Shown: positions 34,531 through 45,299 of the stretch, piece after piece
How positions within the stretch are numbered: the stretch's first letter is position 1
Layout of the letters: each line of letters starts with the position of its first letter
Assembly (NCBI RefSeq): GCF_022965805.1
Contig: NC_133101.1
Span: 7,022,569 to 7,086,568, forward strand
Direction: 5' to 3'
Length of the DNA: 64,000 nucleotides
Source: Primulina eburnea
Taxonomy: Eukaryota; Streptophyta; Magnoliopsida; Lamiales; Gesneriaceae
The notes under the pieces: generated by a model
Databases searched by the model: none
The model's input: only the letters and a program-made list of their open reading frames with translations
What the model was told of the DNA's origin: nothing
Made by a program: the position numbers and the translations under genes

Positions 34531-36279
34531 GTGGCACAGCTACGCAAATCAACCCGCACCACTCGGCCTCCCATTTGGACTGATGATTATGCTTGTCCCT
34601 CTCTATCCAGAGATAGTTCTGTTTCATGTGCTTATCCTATATCACGTCACTTACGTTATTCAAACTTTTCTCCATCATATCAACACTTTGTAGCAGCAAT
34701 TTCCTCCATGACAGAGCCCCGATTTTACCATGAGGCAGTCATTGATCCTAGATGGAGGGAAGCAATGAACTTAGAACTTGCAGCATTGGAATCTAACAAC
34801 ACTTGGACAGTGGTGGATTTACCGGAAAACACTAAACCTATTGGGTGTCGTTGGGTTTATAAGATAAAATATTTTCCGGATGGAAAAGTTGATCGTTTTA
34901 AAGCAAGATTAGTGGCGAAAGGTTATACTCAACTTCCGGGGATAGATTTTCATGATACATTCTCTCCTACGGCCAAAATTGTCACCATTCGGTGTTTGTT
35001 AGCCTTGGCAGCAATTAATCGATGGAGTCTTCATCAAATGTATGTTGCCAATGCATTTCTCCAAGGAGATTTGGATGAAGAGATTTTCATGTGTGTGCCC
35101 CCCGGTTATCAAGTTCGTGGGACTAACAAAGTTTGTAAGTTACGTAAGTCCTTGTATGGCCTTAAGCAAGCGTCTCGCCAATGGAATCACGAATTTGCGA
35201 GTGTCATGGTTGAGGCTGGATTTCGACAATCACAATATGATCATTCTCTGTTTTTACAGCATGATTCTAATTGTATTACCCTTTTAATTGTTTATGTGGA
35301 TGATATAGTCATCACAGGTAGTAGTGAAGTTGCCATTGCTTGTCTCAAGCAATTTTTGCATTCCAAGTTACAACTTCGGGATCTGGGAACTTTGAGGTAC
35401 TTCTTGGGACTTGAAGTTGCTCGATCCAAAGAGGGCATTTATCTTAATCAAAGAAAGTATGCTTTAGAACTCATTTCAGAAGCTGGTCTTTCGGGGGCAA
35501 AGCCATTTGACACACCGTTTGAACAACATAAGCAGTTAACCAGCTTGGATCTGGATGTGATCATGAAGCAGGACATTTCAAAAGATTCTGTTCTTTCCAA
35601 TCCTGAATCTTATACTCATTTAGATGGGAAGCTGATTTACCTGACAATCACGAGACCTGACTTGTCCTATGTTGTTCAGCACTCAAGTCAGTTTATGAGC
35701 TCTCCCAAACAATCTCACATGGATGCAGCCCTTCGAGTGGTGAAGTATATTAAGAAGTCGCCTGGTCTTGGTATTATGCTTCCTGTCAACAGTGACCTCA
35801 CTCTTACTGCCCACTGTGATTCAGATTGGGCAGCTTGCCCCATGACGCGGCGATCACTTACGGGTTACTGCATCAAATTAGGAAATTCTTTGTTGTCTTG
35901 GCGAACAAAAAAGCAAAGCACGGTGTCGAGATCTTCCGCTGAAGCTGAATATAGGGCCATGGCTACAACCACGTGTGAGGTAGTTTGGATCACTGGTTTG
36001 CTCTCGGACATGGGCGTGCATTTGCGAAGCCCTGGAATCTTATATTGTGATAATAAAGCAGCCTTACATATTGCGGCGAATCCGATGTATCATGAGCGTA
36101 CCAAACACATCGAAATTGATTGTCATTTAGTGCGTGAAAAGATCAAGGCAGGTTTGATAAAGACGGAGCACATTTCTACATCCCAACAACTAGCGGACAT
36201 ATTCACCAAGGGATTAAGCAAAGAACAACATGGTTTTTTGTTATCCAAGCTTGGTGTTCGTGACCTATACCAAGCTTGA
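34531..36279 (+). pseudogene. Copia reverse transcriptase-RNase H region, frameshifted and RT-dead
   Basis: This part lies in the +1 frame relative to the upstream part; the shift lies at about 34500-34524. It covers the RT domain (WVYKIKYFPDGKVDRFKARL, then KGYTQLPGIDFHDTFSP) and RNase H (HCDSDWAACP, SSAEAEYRAMA, YCDNKAAL), ending at TGA 36277-36279. The first catalytic Asp of RT, expected in the D-V-x-N-AFL motif, is Tyr here (MYVANAFLQGDL, TAT at 35041-35043). The other two are present in YVDD. Confidence 0.93.
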
Positions 36280-36474
36280 GGGGGGTGTGTTGGTTATATA
36301 ATAGCATAAGTCGTGTTTTGTAATTCTTTCAATAATACGTTTGTACGGTTAGTAGACTCTGAGCTTGTATATGTAGCTCACTATCTGTAACAGGACTAAT
36401 TTCTTCTTCATTCTGATATTCTTCAATGAGAAAGGACTACAGTTCCTTCATTTTCAGTTTACTTTAACAGAAAT

Positions 36475-38053
36475 CTGTGTGTGTGTGTGTATATATATCA
36501 CACACCGTACACACTTAAGTGAGTTATAAGAAGTGAGTTATAAGGTAGTATTAACTTATTGGATGTACAATTTTTCCGTTGCTTCTTCATTTACACCAAA
36601 CTCCTACGCTATTTCATTTCGCCTCTCAGAATCTAATTCCAAACAAATACAGGTAATGAATTTATTGACAAGTCCAATGGAAAAAAAAATTAATTAGGCT
36701 ATGACATCGATTCTCTTTGAACCGTTTTAGTTGTTTTGCTGCTTCCATTTTTCATTTCAAATTCGTAATGATGTGGAACACAAAACATCAATACTAATAA
36801 ATTTTGTGTCAACAAACAACGTAGTAATTCCATTTTCTTCTTATTATATCCCCGACCACGTACAATTCCCAACTCCAACAGATTAATTACTCAGATCTCC
36901 AAATTAAAACAGTAGAGACCAAGGTATGCTACAAGGAATAGAGATTAGGATGCCCAAATATTGTTTGATTAATTTCATTTCAAGCAATAGCCTCTTAGAT
37001 TGACTTTTTTGTATTTTTATTATATTTTCGTTCTTTATGGTTGAGAATAATATAGACAATTATTGGTGCCCTCTCACTTATAGGTTTCCATTTGGCACGG
37101 TTTTATTATTGCTCGTTGATTATCTTATGGGTTTAGTGCCAGTGTGAGGGCACTTTTCAAAAGCTATAACATCAATCAATGAACGTGGATGAAATTAGGC
37201 CACGATTTCCATTTATGTATATCGTAAAGCTAAGTTGTGATAGGGCCATGACGTCCAGCGGGTGGTGCACATAGTACCTTACATGTTCTAGGGATGCAAC
37301 TGATTCACGCAATACTGCTTTCTTGTGTGGGTGCACTCACCCTTACGGATTGGTGATTTTTTTTTAATATAAAACATGAAATGAACCAATTTTGTCGATT
37401 TTGATTGGCTCGTACACGAGACTGCATCAATTTCGGGGTTTTAAGCAACTGTGTTGTTTTCTATATTTTTCTATTTCATTGTTCAAGTTTATATATATGT
37501 AGAGTGAATTGAATCTTGATAAGTAGTATTTTATTTCCTCCTACATATAACTGATTTATTTGAATTAATTTGACAACTCCAATTTCCTCATCCATTAATT
37601 CCAATTTGTTCATCAACAGAAAAGTTCACCATGGGCCGAACACTCATCCAAAAAGTTTGTATTTAACATTTTGTCTAAGGCGCGTTTAGTTTTTTTTTTT
37701 TAAATATTTCATTTTCATATTATCATTTTAATATTGTAACATTTTGCATTTCTGCCACACTAATGTAACAAAATAGCTAATGGGTTCACACAAATTAATC
37801 AATCTCCTCTTACTCCATGATTGTCACTATTGTGATACGATATAATATTCCGAAATTATTTTATCAACATGTTGTTATTCGAAGGTAATAGCTCTAAGTC
37901 TATCACGAATATGTTCTTTTTCTTAGTATATATAGAAGCAGAGAAAACTATTTCTGATATAAAAATTATGATTCGATTAATCAAACAATCATATTTGAGT
38001 CGCATAAATTATAACAAATATGTTAAACATCAATGACCTAGCAATCTTCTAGC
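36475..38053. other. Intergenic region between Copia and CACTA elements
   Basis: Starts with the remaining D7 3' flank and a TG/TA microsatellite (about 36476-36500). The rest is mixed AT-rich DNA without a recognisable gene or element. Confidence 0.4.
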
Positions 38054-38056
38054 ATC

Positions 38057-39443
38057 CACTATGTGAAAAATGACATTTTACTTCGTCAGGCGTTACTTCG
38101 GCAAAAATAAATTACGAAGTAATATATTACCAATAACTTCATTAATAACACAAGCGAAGTAAAATAATATATTTTACTTCGGATGTTTAAAAACACGGGC
38201 TTCACTGTATTTTTTTAATATATTTTACTTCGCCATATCAATTTTGATGAAGTAAAAAATAATGAAAATATGAGGTAATGAAGTAAAAAGATTAAAACAT
38301 GCGACGGATTACTAAACCGTCGCCAAATATTAAATCGGCGACGGTTTATTTTTAACCCGTCGCTAACTTTAGCGACAGTCAAATAAAAACCGTCGCAAAG
38401 TTAAAACTAGCGACTGTTTTCTTAGAAACTGTCGCTATATTTAGCGACGGTTGTTATTTGACCGTCGCTAGAAGTAGCGACAGGTTAAAGTAAACCGTCG
38501 CCGATTTAAAATTTGGCGACGGTTAAAAGAAAACCGTCGCCATTTTCAAAAAAATTCCACCCCGCATATATTTCCCTCCATTTTAACCGTCGCCGATTTA
38601 AATTGTTGCGACGGCTTTTACTACAACCGTCGCCAGTTTCAAAAAATTCACTCCCGCCTATTTTTCCCTCTATTTTCTTTTACCACTCTCTATAAATACA
38701 TACAAATTCTCTCCAATTACTTCCACTTCACTTCACAACAATTAAAATTTTTTCTCACTTACACAATTTTACAACTTCATAACACTTAAAATTTTTATCA
38801 CTTACACGATTTTACAATTTCACAACACTTAAAATTTTTATTTCTTACACGAATTTAACACTTTACAATACTTAAAATTTTTATCTCTTACACGATTGTA
38901 CCAATTCATAACACAGATTTATTAAATTTTTTATATTTTAACGCACCAATTCATAACACACAGATTTATTAACTTTTTTTTTATTTTACCAAACATATTA
39001 GCGACGGACGTCATATGAACCCCGTCGCTAGGTAGCGACAGTTTTTGATATAAATTCCGTCGCAAATTAGCGACGGTGTTTAACATGACTTCTGTCGCAC
39101 ATTAGCGACGGTTTTTATCATGAATTCCGTCGCCAAATAGCGACGGTTTTTAACATGATTTCCGTCGCTAAATAATAATTAAGAGGAAATTATATAATAT
39201 ACTACTTCATTATTCACTATAATCGATGAAGTAAAACACATTTATTACTTCGGCACCGGTCCAATTCTGGACCGGTTTTCCTCCCAAAACCGGCCAAAAG
39301 ACTTCGGTATTTTCAATACTACAACTTCGGGTATTATGCGAAGTAAAAGGTACATCTATTACTTCACGTCCATATACTTCGGCACTTAATTACCCTATTA
39401 CTTCAGATATTATCTGAAGTAAAAAGTGATTTTTGGCATAGTG
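38057..39443. mobile_element. Non-autonomous CACTA transposon (1,387 bp)
   Basis: The ends CACTATGTGAAAAATGAC and, inverted, CACTATGCCAAAAATCAC carry the CACTA signature. A 3-bp target duplication ATC flanks them (38054-38056 and 39444-39446). The sub-terminal regions hold many GCGACGG/CCGTCGC motifs in alternating orientation (about 38300-38640 and 39001-39170). Such sub-terminal motif arrays are where CACTA transposases bind. TTACTTCGG-type motifs lie nearer the tips. There is no transposase. Confidence 0.9.
38740..38970. repeat. Tandem repeat inside the CACTA element
   Basis: About four imperfect ~50-60-bp units built on ACACTTAAAATTTTTAT followed by TTACACGATTTTA. Confidence 0.65.
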
Positions 39444-39446
39444 ATC

Positions 39447-39582
39447 GAAAAAGAATACTTGGCAACGAGCAGATTGTGGTTGGCTACCCAAAAAGAAGGT
39501 GGTCAGATGTGAAGGTGATTAATTAAGAATTTAGGCCATATTATGCCTTGTGTTCGTTCATAAATAAATGAATGTGTGTGTG

Positions 39583-39658
<76 letters not shown>

Positions 39659-40689
39659 CATAATTGGATTTAGTGTGTTTCTTTTATTTAATAAGAATGG
39701 TTGATATTTTTTTAATGTAATTTAATTTGTATTGTGAGATTATAATTAATCAGAGTAATAAAATAATATTATTCATGTATTTGGTTGAACTATTGGTTTA
39801 TTTTTAGTGACTCTAATTATTGTTTTTGAAAATTTCATTTTAACGAAAAATTTCGTAAATTAAATACTGAATAATTTGACTCTCTCTATATATAAAAATT
39901 TCGTAAATTAAATACTAAATAATTTGGCTCTCTCTATGTATAAAAATTTATCGAATAAGTAGAGTAAATTTATTATCAACTTTTCACTTATTTTTGGGGG
40001 AAAAACCCCAAGCCCAAAACTTATATTTTCAAATTCTACAGCAGAAATTAAAGCCCAAAAATTCTCCATATATACCATTTCAAGGAAATTACAGCTGTTG
40101 AAATGGTAGCAAGTGTTTTCGTGTTAATTACAGCCGTTAATGGCTTAACATAGTCATGACCTGAAAATTAAAATAATGAACAATGTAAACTTTTGTGAAC
40201 CCACCTAAAAGCTATAATAGTTAAAAATCTTGCATTGATTTAAAAGGGGTTATTCTTAATAATATGATCACACACAAAAACATATTAGATCGTATTACGG
40301 GTCCATTTTTTAGACACAACTTCAACAAGACTCGACTCATGAAAAATTTTTATTTTTCACTACAAGTATGAACCAGTCAACTCGTCTCACTGCAATAGAT
40401 CCGTGAGATCATCTCACACGAAACTTACTCGTTTGATCAATTATTTGCGGATTTACACATGCTGAAATCATAATAATTTCATACGCAAAATACACTGAAA
40501 ATACCAAGGGAATACAAATATGTGCTAATAGCTATCCGACCAACTATGTCATCATAGTAAGTATAATGTGGAAATCAAGCGCACACAACTACTATTTAGA
40601 ATTTAAAATTTAAACATCAATTACAATCATTATTTACTCATTGATAGTACTGTGTAATTATATTAATTAATTTCTCTCTTATGGAAAAA
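39447..40689. other. Intergenic, with microsatellite and degenerate MITE
   Basis: Contains a TG then long TA microsatellite (about 39571-39655). A diverged relative of the GTGAGAC MITE lies at about 40288-40433 (CAACTCGTCTCACTGC, CCGTGAGATCATCTCAC). No gene. Confidence 0.5.
39594..39655. repeat. TA microsatellite
   Basis: About 30 TA units preceded by a TG run (39571-39590). Confidence 0.95.
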
Positions 40690-40862
40690 CTTGTGTGAGA
40701 CAGTCTCACGGGTCGTATTTGTGAGACGGATCTCTTATTTGAGTCATCCATGAAAAAGTATTACATTTTATGCTAAGAGTATTACTTTTTATTGTGAATA
40801 TCGGTAGAGTTGACTCGTCTCACAGATTAGAGTCCGTGAGACGGTCTCACATGAGACCCACT
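40690..40862 (+). repeat. MITE copy c (GTGAGAC-palindrome family)
   Basis: Well-preserved ~173-bp copy. Left end GTGTGAGACAGTCTCACGGG, right end CCGTGAGACGGTCTCAC. Inner landmarks are TCATCCATGAAAAAGTATTA and GTGAATATCGG. Confidence 0.85.
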
Positions 40863-42464
40863 CTTTCGTCATTTGTTTCACCCTACGAAAACAAATTTCT
40901 CATTAGGTTTTATATAAAAATCACGAATCTCACACGCAAATTTAAATTATAAATAAATATATCCATTTCTTAAAAAGTCCGCTGCCAATGACGACCAGCA
41001 GGATTAAAAAAAAACATAAATTTTTTATATTTTTGAATTAAATTCATTTTATTAGTCATTGGTTCAGAGTTAATAAATATTCTGTCCACTTTGGTGTTCT
41101 TGAATGGTATTTGGAAAATAGATAGTCATATAAATCACTCGAGTCGTCATTAATGGTTTAGTGATATAAAAATCTACAATAAAGAAGAGATATCAGTTCA
41201 AACCCCCTTAAAATAATAATGATGATGATGACGAAATTTTTAAGTGCGCTTACTTGTTTAATTAATTTTAGGTTATTTGTCCATTAAATTTTCAGATTTG
41301 GTTTTAGTATATTAACTTTTAATTTTCGATTATTTTAATTCAACTACTGATGTGACATCTGACAAGTTAGTAATTTTCGATGTTTTATCAGTATTTTTCA
41401 ATGTCACGTCAATAGTTGGACAAAATAGTCGAAAATTAAAAGACAATATATCAAAATCAAATTAAAATTTGAAATTTCAATGGATCAAATTAAATCCAAA
41501 TTAATAGAGAAAAAAAATTATTCTCACTCGTAATAAAGCAAAATCAATAGTCAATTTTCCTCCAAATTTCTCAAGAAAGTGATTCGTTTACCAATCAACC
41601 ACCCTTCATTTTATTATTTTATCGAGTCTCAAAAATACATTGCAATCACTAACCATTGGTACAAAATATATGAGTAAACCCTAATTGAATGAATGTTGGA
41701 TCCCGGCATTCAATAAAGTCTAAAACAATAGTTTCTTTTTTTGACTCATAGATGTGATCGATCTTCTTAAGTAATGAACTGTGAAATTTAAATTCAAGAT
41801 TACTATATTAATTAACCAAAATTCAATACCATATTTGAACACGTCTAATGTCAAATGTTAGAAACATTTACTGATGACAAAATAAAATTGTTGCAAATAA
41901 TATTATATAGATTAAAATATTTAACAAGGTTGTTGGGCTTATAGGGTGTTTGAATAAATAATAATTTTTTTATATCTAATTTATTAAAGAATAATGGCAC
42001 AATCATTCACGAGATTCACGGGTTAGTCTGGATTAGTTTATGTTACCCTCATGGATAGTACCACAATCCTCGATCTAACGACTACAAAGAGACCATAAAT
42101 TTTTTTCCATTTTTTCCTTTTAATGAAATGTGTGGGTTCATATGCAAAACTATATGTGATCCCGTCGTAACTCTTGGATTAAGGGTTGAGGCACTACGCT
42201 TAGTGTAACATGGAAGAGCTTGATTAGTCTATGATCTGTCATCCTAGATAAATCAATCATAAATAGTGAATCATAGTGTCATGCTTCGGACTTTAGCTTA
42301 CGCAAATGCGACAGCATGATGAGCCGTATATAAACTATTCTGTATCTGTTTTCGTTTTTCAAAATGATTTATTACCGAAGTTGTTATAAAGTTCAATTGT
42401 GACATGTTATAAATCATTTTAAACTCATATGTTTTTTCACATGGGACAAATGTATTACACACAC

Positions 42465-42518
<54 letters not shown>

Positions 42519-43064
42519 GTACATATATATACGTATCCACTTATGGGGTTTGCTTAGGCCTGATCACAAATCTAGAGTATCGGTTTAGACCATTTGGATA
42601 AGATTCTAGTTTCGGTTTTTAACGGTTTTGATTCCGATTCTTACATTTATGGTTAAGGTTTAACCAATTTGAACAAAAATTTATTACTTTAAATTTTAAC
42701 AATAAAAGGGAAAATAAAAATAAAAATTATAGATGATGAAACTAATTGTCGAACAATTATATTATTAAATTTTAGTTATATTTAGTTTTTATTAAATAAA
42801 AATGAAAATAAGCAGGATTTATTTTCAAATAGTCAATTAAGTAGGAATTTTCAATTCCATTTATTTCCTCGATCCACTTGCATATTTTCTCTTTTAACAT
42901 GTGTTCAAGACTTCAATTGTCCTGTCTTCCGTTTAAGCTTTATGTATATCACTTGACAAATCACGTGCAAGTAATATGTTTCTACTTTGATTTAATTCAT
43001 CGTTTCCACTCGCAAATAGACCCTAAGAGATAAGAGAATTGCGGTCAGCAATAGTCACGATAGG
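40863..43064. other. Intergenic region
   Basis: Holds a possible MITE-like inverted pair (about 41265-41505, with CTTTTAATTTTCGA-type arms), a TA/TG microsatellite (about 42460-42535) and AT-rich DNA. A short match to the D9/D10 upstream flank (ACTTTGGTGTTCTTGAATGG at 41091) is noted separately. No gene. Confidence 0.4.
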
Positions 43065-43072
43065 CTGCCGGC

Positions 43073-43885
43073 GGGGCCGTGCCTATTAAGAGGCATATGA
43101 GTCCAATGACTCAGGCTCATCACTTTTTTGAGCTCAAAAATTTTAAAAAAATTATTATATATAATACTAGTTATTAGATAGCCCAAAACCAAGTATTTAT
43201 TAAATGGAACTTACTTAGCCTGTTATCGATTTATTCCTCAATATTCCCTTATATTCATCTGCAGACAAGCCTTAATCGACTCCAGTCGTTGCGTCGTCTC
43301 TAGGTTAGATTGAAAGACCCGTGAGGAGCTGTAAGTCTATTTTCTTGTATTTACTTTGTTCGGGCTTCTAATTTTTTATTGTAGTTTTTGCTTTCTTCGG
43401 GACTTTATGTGATATCTATAATCTACGCTTTTCGACTGAAATTTTGGTGGATGTAATGCTTATCCGGTTTTCAAATGCTCATATTGCTTATAAAATCTTG
43501 TTGATTGTCTCGGTCGCAGTAGCAAGTGCAGAGCGAAGTTTCTCAAAGATAAAGCTAATCAAAATTTTTCTTCGATCAACCATATCACGAGAAAGATTGA
43601 ATGGATTGGCTATGTTATCGATTGAGAAATAAATTACTGAACAACTTGATTATACAGACTTGATTAGCTATTTTTAGCTCTAAAACTGTTAGGCGGGTTG
43701 TTTTTTAGTGATCATTTTGAACATGTTTGATATTTTTATTCCTTTAGTTTTTTATATTGTCTTTAACGTATTGATTTAATTTGAAAAATTGCTATGGAAC
43801 GAAAAAAATATGAACACACGTTATGATTCGGAGACTCTTTTTAAAAGTTAGACTAATGTCCAAATATTGTTAAGATCGGTCCTTG
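43073..43885 (+). mobile_element. hAT transposon remnant (~813 bp)
   Basis: A 7- or 8-bp target duplication CTGCCGGC/CTGCCGGT (43065-43072 and 43886-43893) flanks sequence with weak inverted ends (GGGGCCGTGCC and the complement of GGTCCTTG). It encloses a hAT transposase C-terminus. Most of the transposon has been deleted. Confidence 0.68.
43444..43632 (+). pseudogene. hAT transposase dimerisation-domain fragment
   Basis: The open stretch contains ILLIVSVAVASAERSFSKIK, then RSTISRERLNGLAMLSIEK, the classical C-terminal dimerisation motif of hAT transposases. Only about 60 residues remain; the zinc-finger and RNase H-like catalytic parts are absent. Confidence 0.85.
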
Positions 43886-43893
43886 CTGCCGGT

Positions 43894-44604
43894 CTCCTCC
43901 CTTTCGGAAAGAAGTCATGTATATATATAGGTCTAAGACGAGTACTCAATCATTACTAATAGATAAGTAAATTAATTAAACTTAGTCACTATTTTCTTAA
44001 GCTATGCTCTATTTAAATTACACCAAAATCATATCATATAAGTTTTTTTTACAACTTTTACCATACAATACGTTGCTGTTAAAGAAGCATGAGTACGTAG
44101 CTACGAGAAATCGAAAATCAAATTCAGACTCGTCCGAAAATTTTATTTACATATATTATATAACTCAATTTATCCAGTTTACTACTACTTTATTCCATTT
44201 GCTTGTTCAGCTTAAATGCTCGTATCTGAATATCACCTAAAGCTTCACAAACAAATTCTAAAAGAAGTATGTACAAAGTTGTACGTGTACGTTCAAGATT
44301 TGTAAACATGGACTTCAAAGATTTTTTTTATGAGATTTTTTCAGCAATTTCGTGATTTCACACGCTGTGCATGCAATTAATTATTGTTTTTTTTTTAAAA
44401 GTAAACAAACAATAGTTATCTGTCCAGTCTTCTTAACCATTTTCAAGCTAACCAATATTGACTGCGTACTTTCTTTCATTAAATTTTTTTTGTTATTGAT
44501 TGATTTCTGTGGCAAATACCTATATATACAATATTCTTTATACGGATACTTCTCATCCACCAACACATAATACACACAATTAATTTAGAAAACGAACAAG
44601 TGTG
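43894..44604. other. D8 upstream region
   Basis: AT-rich, no gene. TATA run at 44521-44529, about 77 bases before the D8 start. The shared upstream block of D2-D5 is not found here. Confidence 0.5.
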
Positions 44605-45201
44605 ATGGGAAAGTTTAAGCCACACTCCATTTTTATTCTTTGCTCATTATTGCTTTTGACGTGTAATTCATATGTCTACGGCAAAACCGAAATGCCTAAA
44701 GCCGCTGTGCCTGTAGAGAAGTGGTTCAAAAAGCTTAAGAAATCGACCACGCCGAAATTCAAGATCGTTGAGTTCTACGTTCAAGACATCGTGAGCGGCG
44801 AAGGACAGACTGTGTTTCCAGTAGGGAAAGCCAACATTTCTTTCAGTTCGCCCACAAATTTCGGCATAGTAGTTGTTGCGGATGATCGTGTGACCGTGGG
44901 ACGTGATCCTAAGTCCCCCACGCTAGGCAGAGGACAAGGGATGGCCGCGTTGGCAGATTTGGCTGACAGAGTCTTGTACCTGAATGTTATTTTTTACTTC
45001 ACCGAAGGGAAGTATAAGGGAAGCTCTGTCGCCGTATTGGGACGGGATCCGATGTTGGTGAATTCCCGAGAGCTATCTATAACTGGTGGTACCGGAGCTT
45101 TTCGATCGGCGCGTGGAGTAACTGAGATAATCAATTGTTCACCTTATAGTCCCACTGGCTATACTTGTTTCAAATACATTCTGTATTTTACTCATTTTTA
45201 G
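44605..45201 (+). CDS. Dirigent protein D8 (contact residues kept)
   Basis: Intronless, 198 residues from ATG 44605 (a GTG one codon earlier is ignored). A signal peptide of about 27 residues ends near VYGK. Then come a lysine-rich linker, VEKWFKKLKKS, VQD with the conserved Asp, NIS, GRGQGMAALADLAD and GGTGAFRSARG. The contact stretch GRDPMLVNSRELS keeps both Asp and Arg. It is the most distinct intact member; its nearest kin here by the KxxxPKFKxxE start are D9/D10. It could have a different substrate from D4-D7. Confidence 0.94.
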   Translation: MGKFKPHSIFILCSLLLLTCNSYVYGKTEMPKAAVPVEKWFKKLKKSTTPKFKIVEFYVQDIVSGEGQTVFPVGKANISFSSPTNFGIVVVADDRVTVGRDPKSPTLGRGQGMAALADLADRVLYLNVIFYFTEGKYKGSSVAVLGRDPMLVNSRELSITGGTGAFRSARGVTEIINCSPYSPTGYTCFKYILYFTHF

Positions 45202-45299
45202 TTCCATTCCAGTCATGTTACAGTTTGTGAGGAGTGTAATAAATTCTCCAATAATAAATATATATATATATTTATATTTATATTTGCGATTCTATTAAA

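Larger units (their letters stand above)
31653..36469 (+). mobile_element. Copia retrotransposon, young but defective (4,817 bp)
   Basis: LTRs of 182 bp (31653-31834 and 36288-36469) differ at one base by my reading. Perfect target duplication GAAAT (31648-31652 and 36470-36474). The primer site TGGTATCAGAGCC (31835-31847) abuts the 5' LTR, and a purine tract (36278-36287, GAGGGGGGTG) abuts the 3' LTR. The polyprotein order gag-protease-integrase-RT-RNase H is Copia. Short LTRs fit the Ale-like lineages (inference). The coding region has three lesions, described in the next entries. Confidence 0.96.

Noticed and set aside
36933..37660. Possible gene between the Copia and the CACTA
   Set aside because: No frame of useful length and no motif on either strand; left as intergenic.
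38300..39170. CRISPR-like array of GCGACGG repeats
   Set aside because: Plant nuclear context, alternating orientation, very short motif and CACTA ends with ATC duplication explain it.
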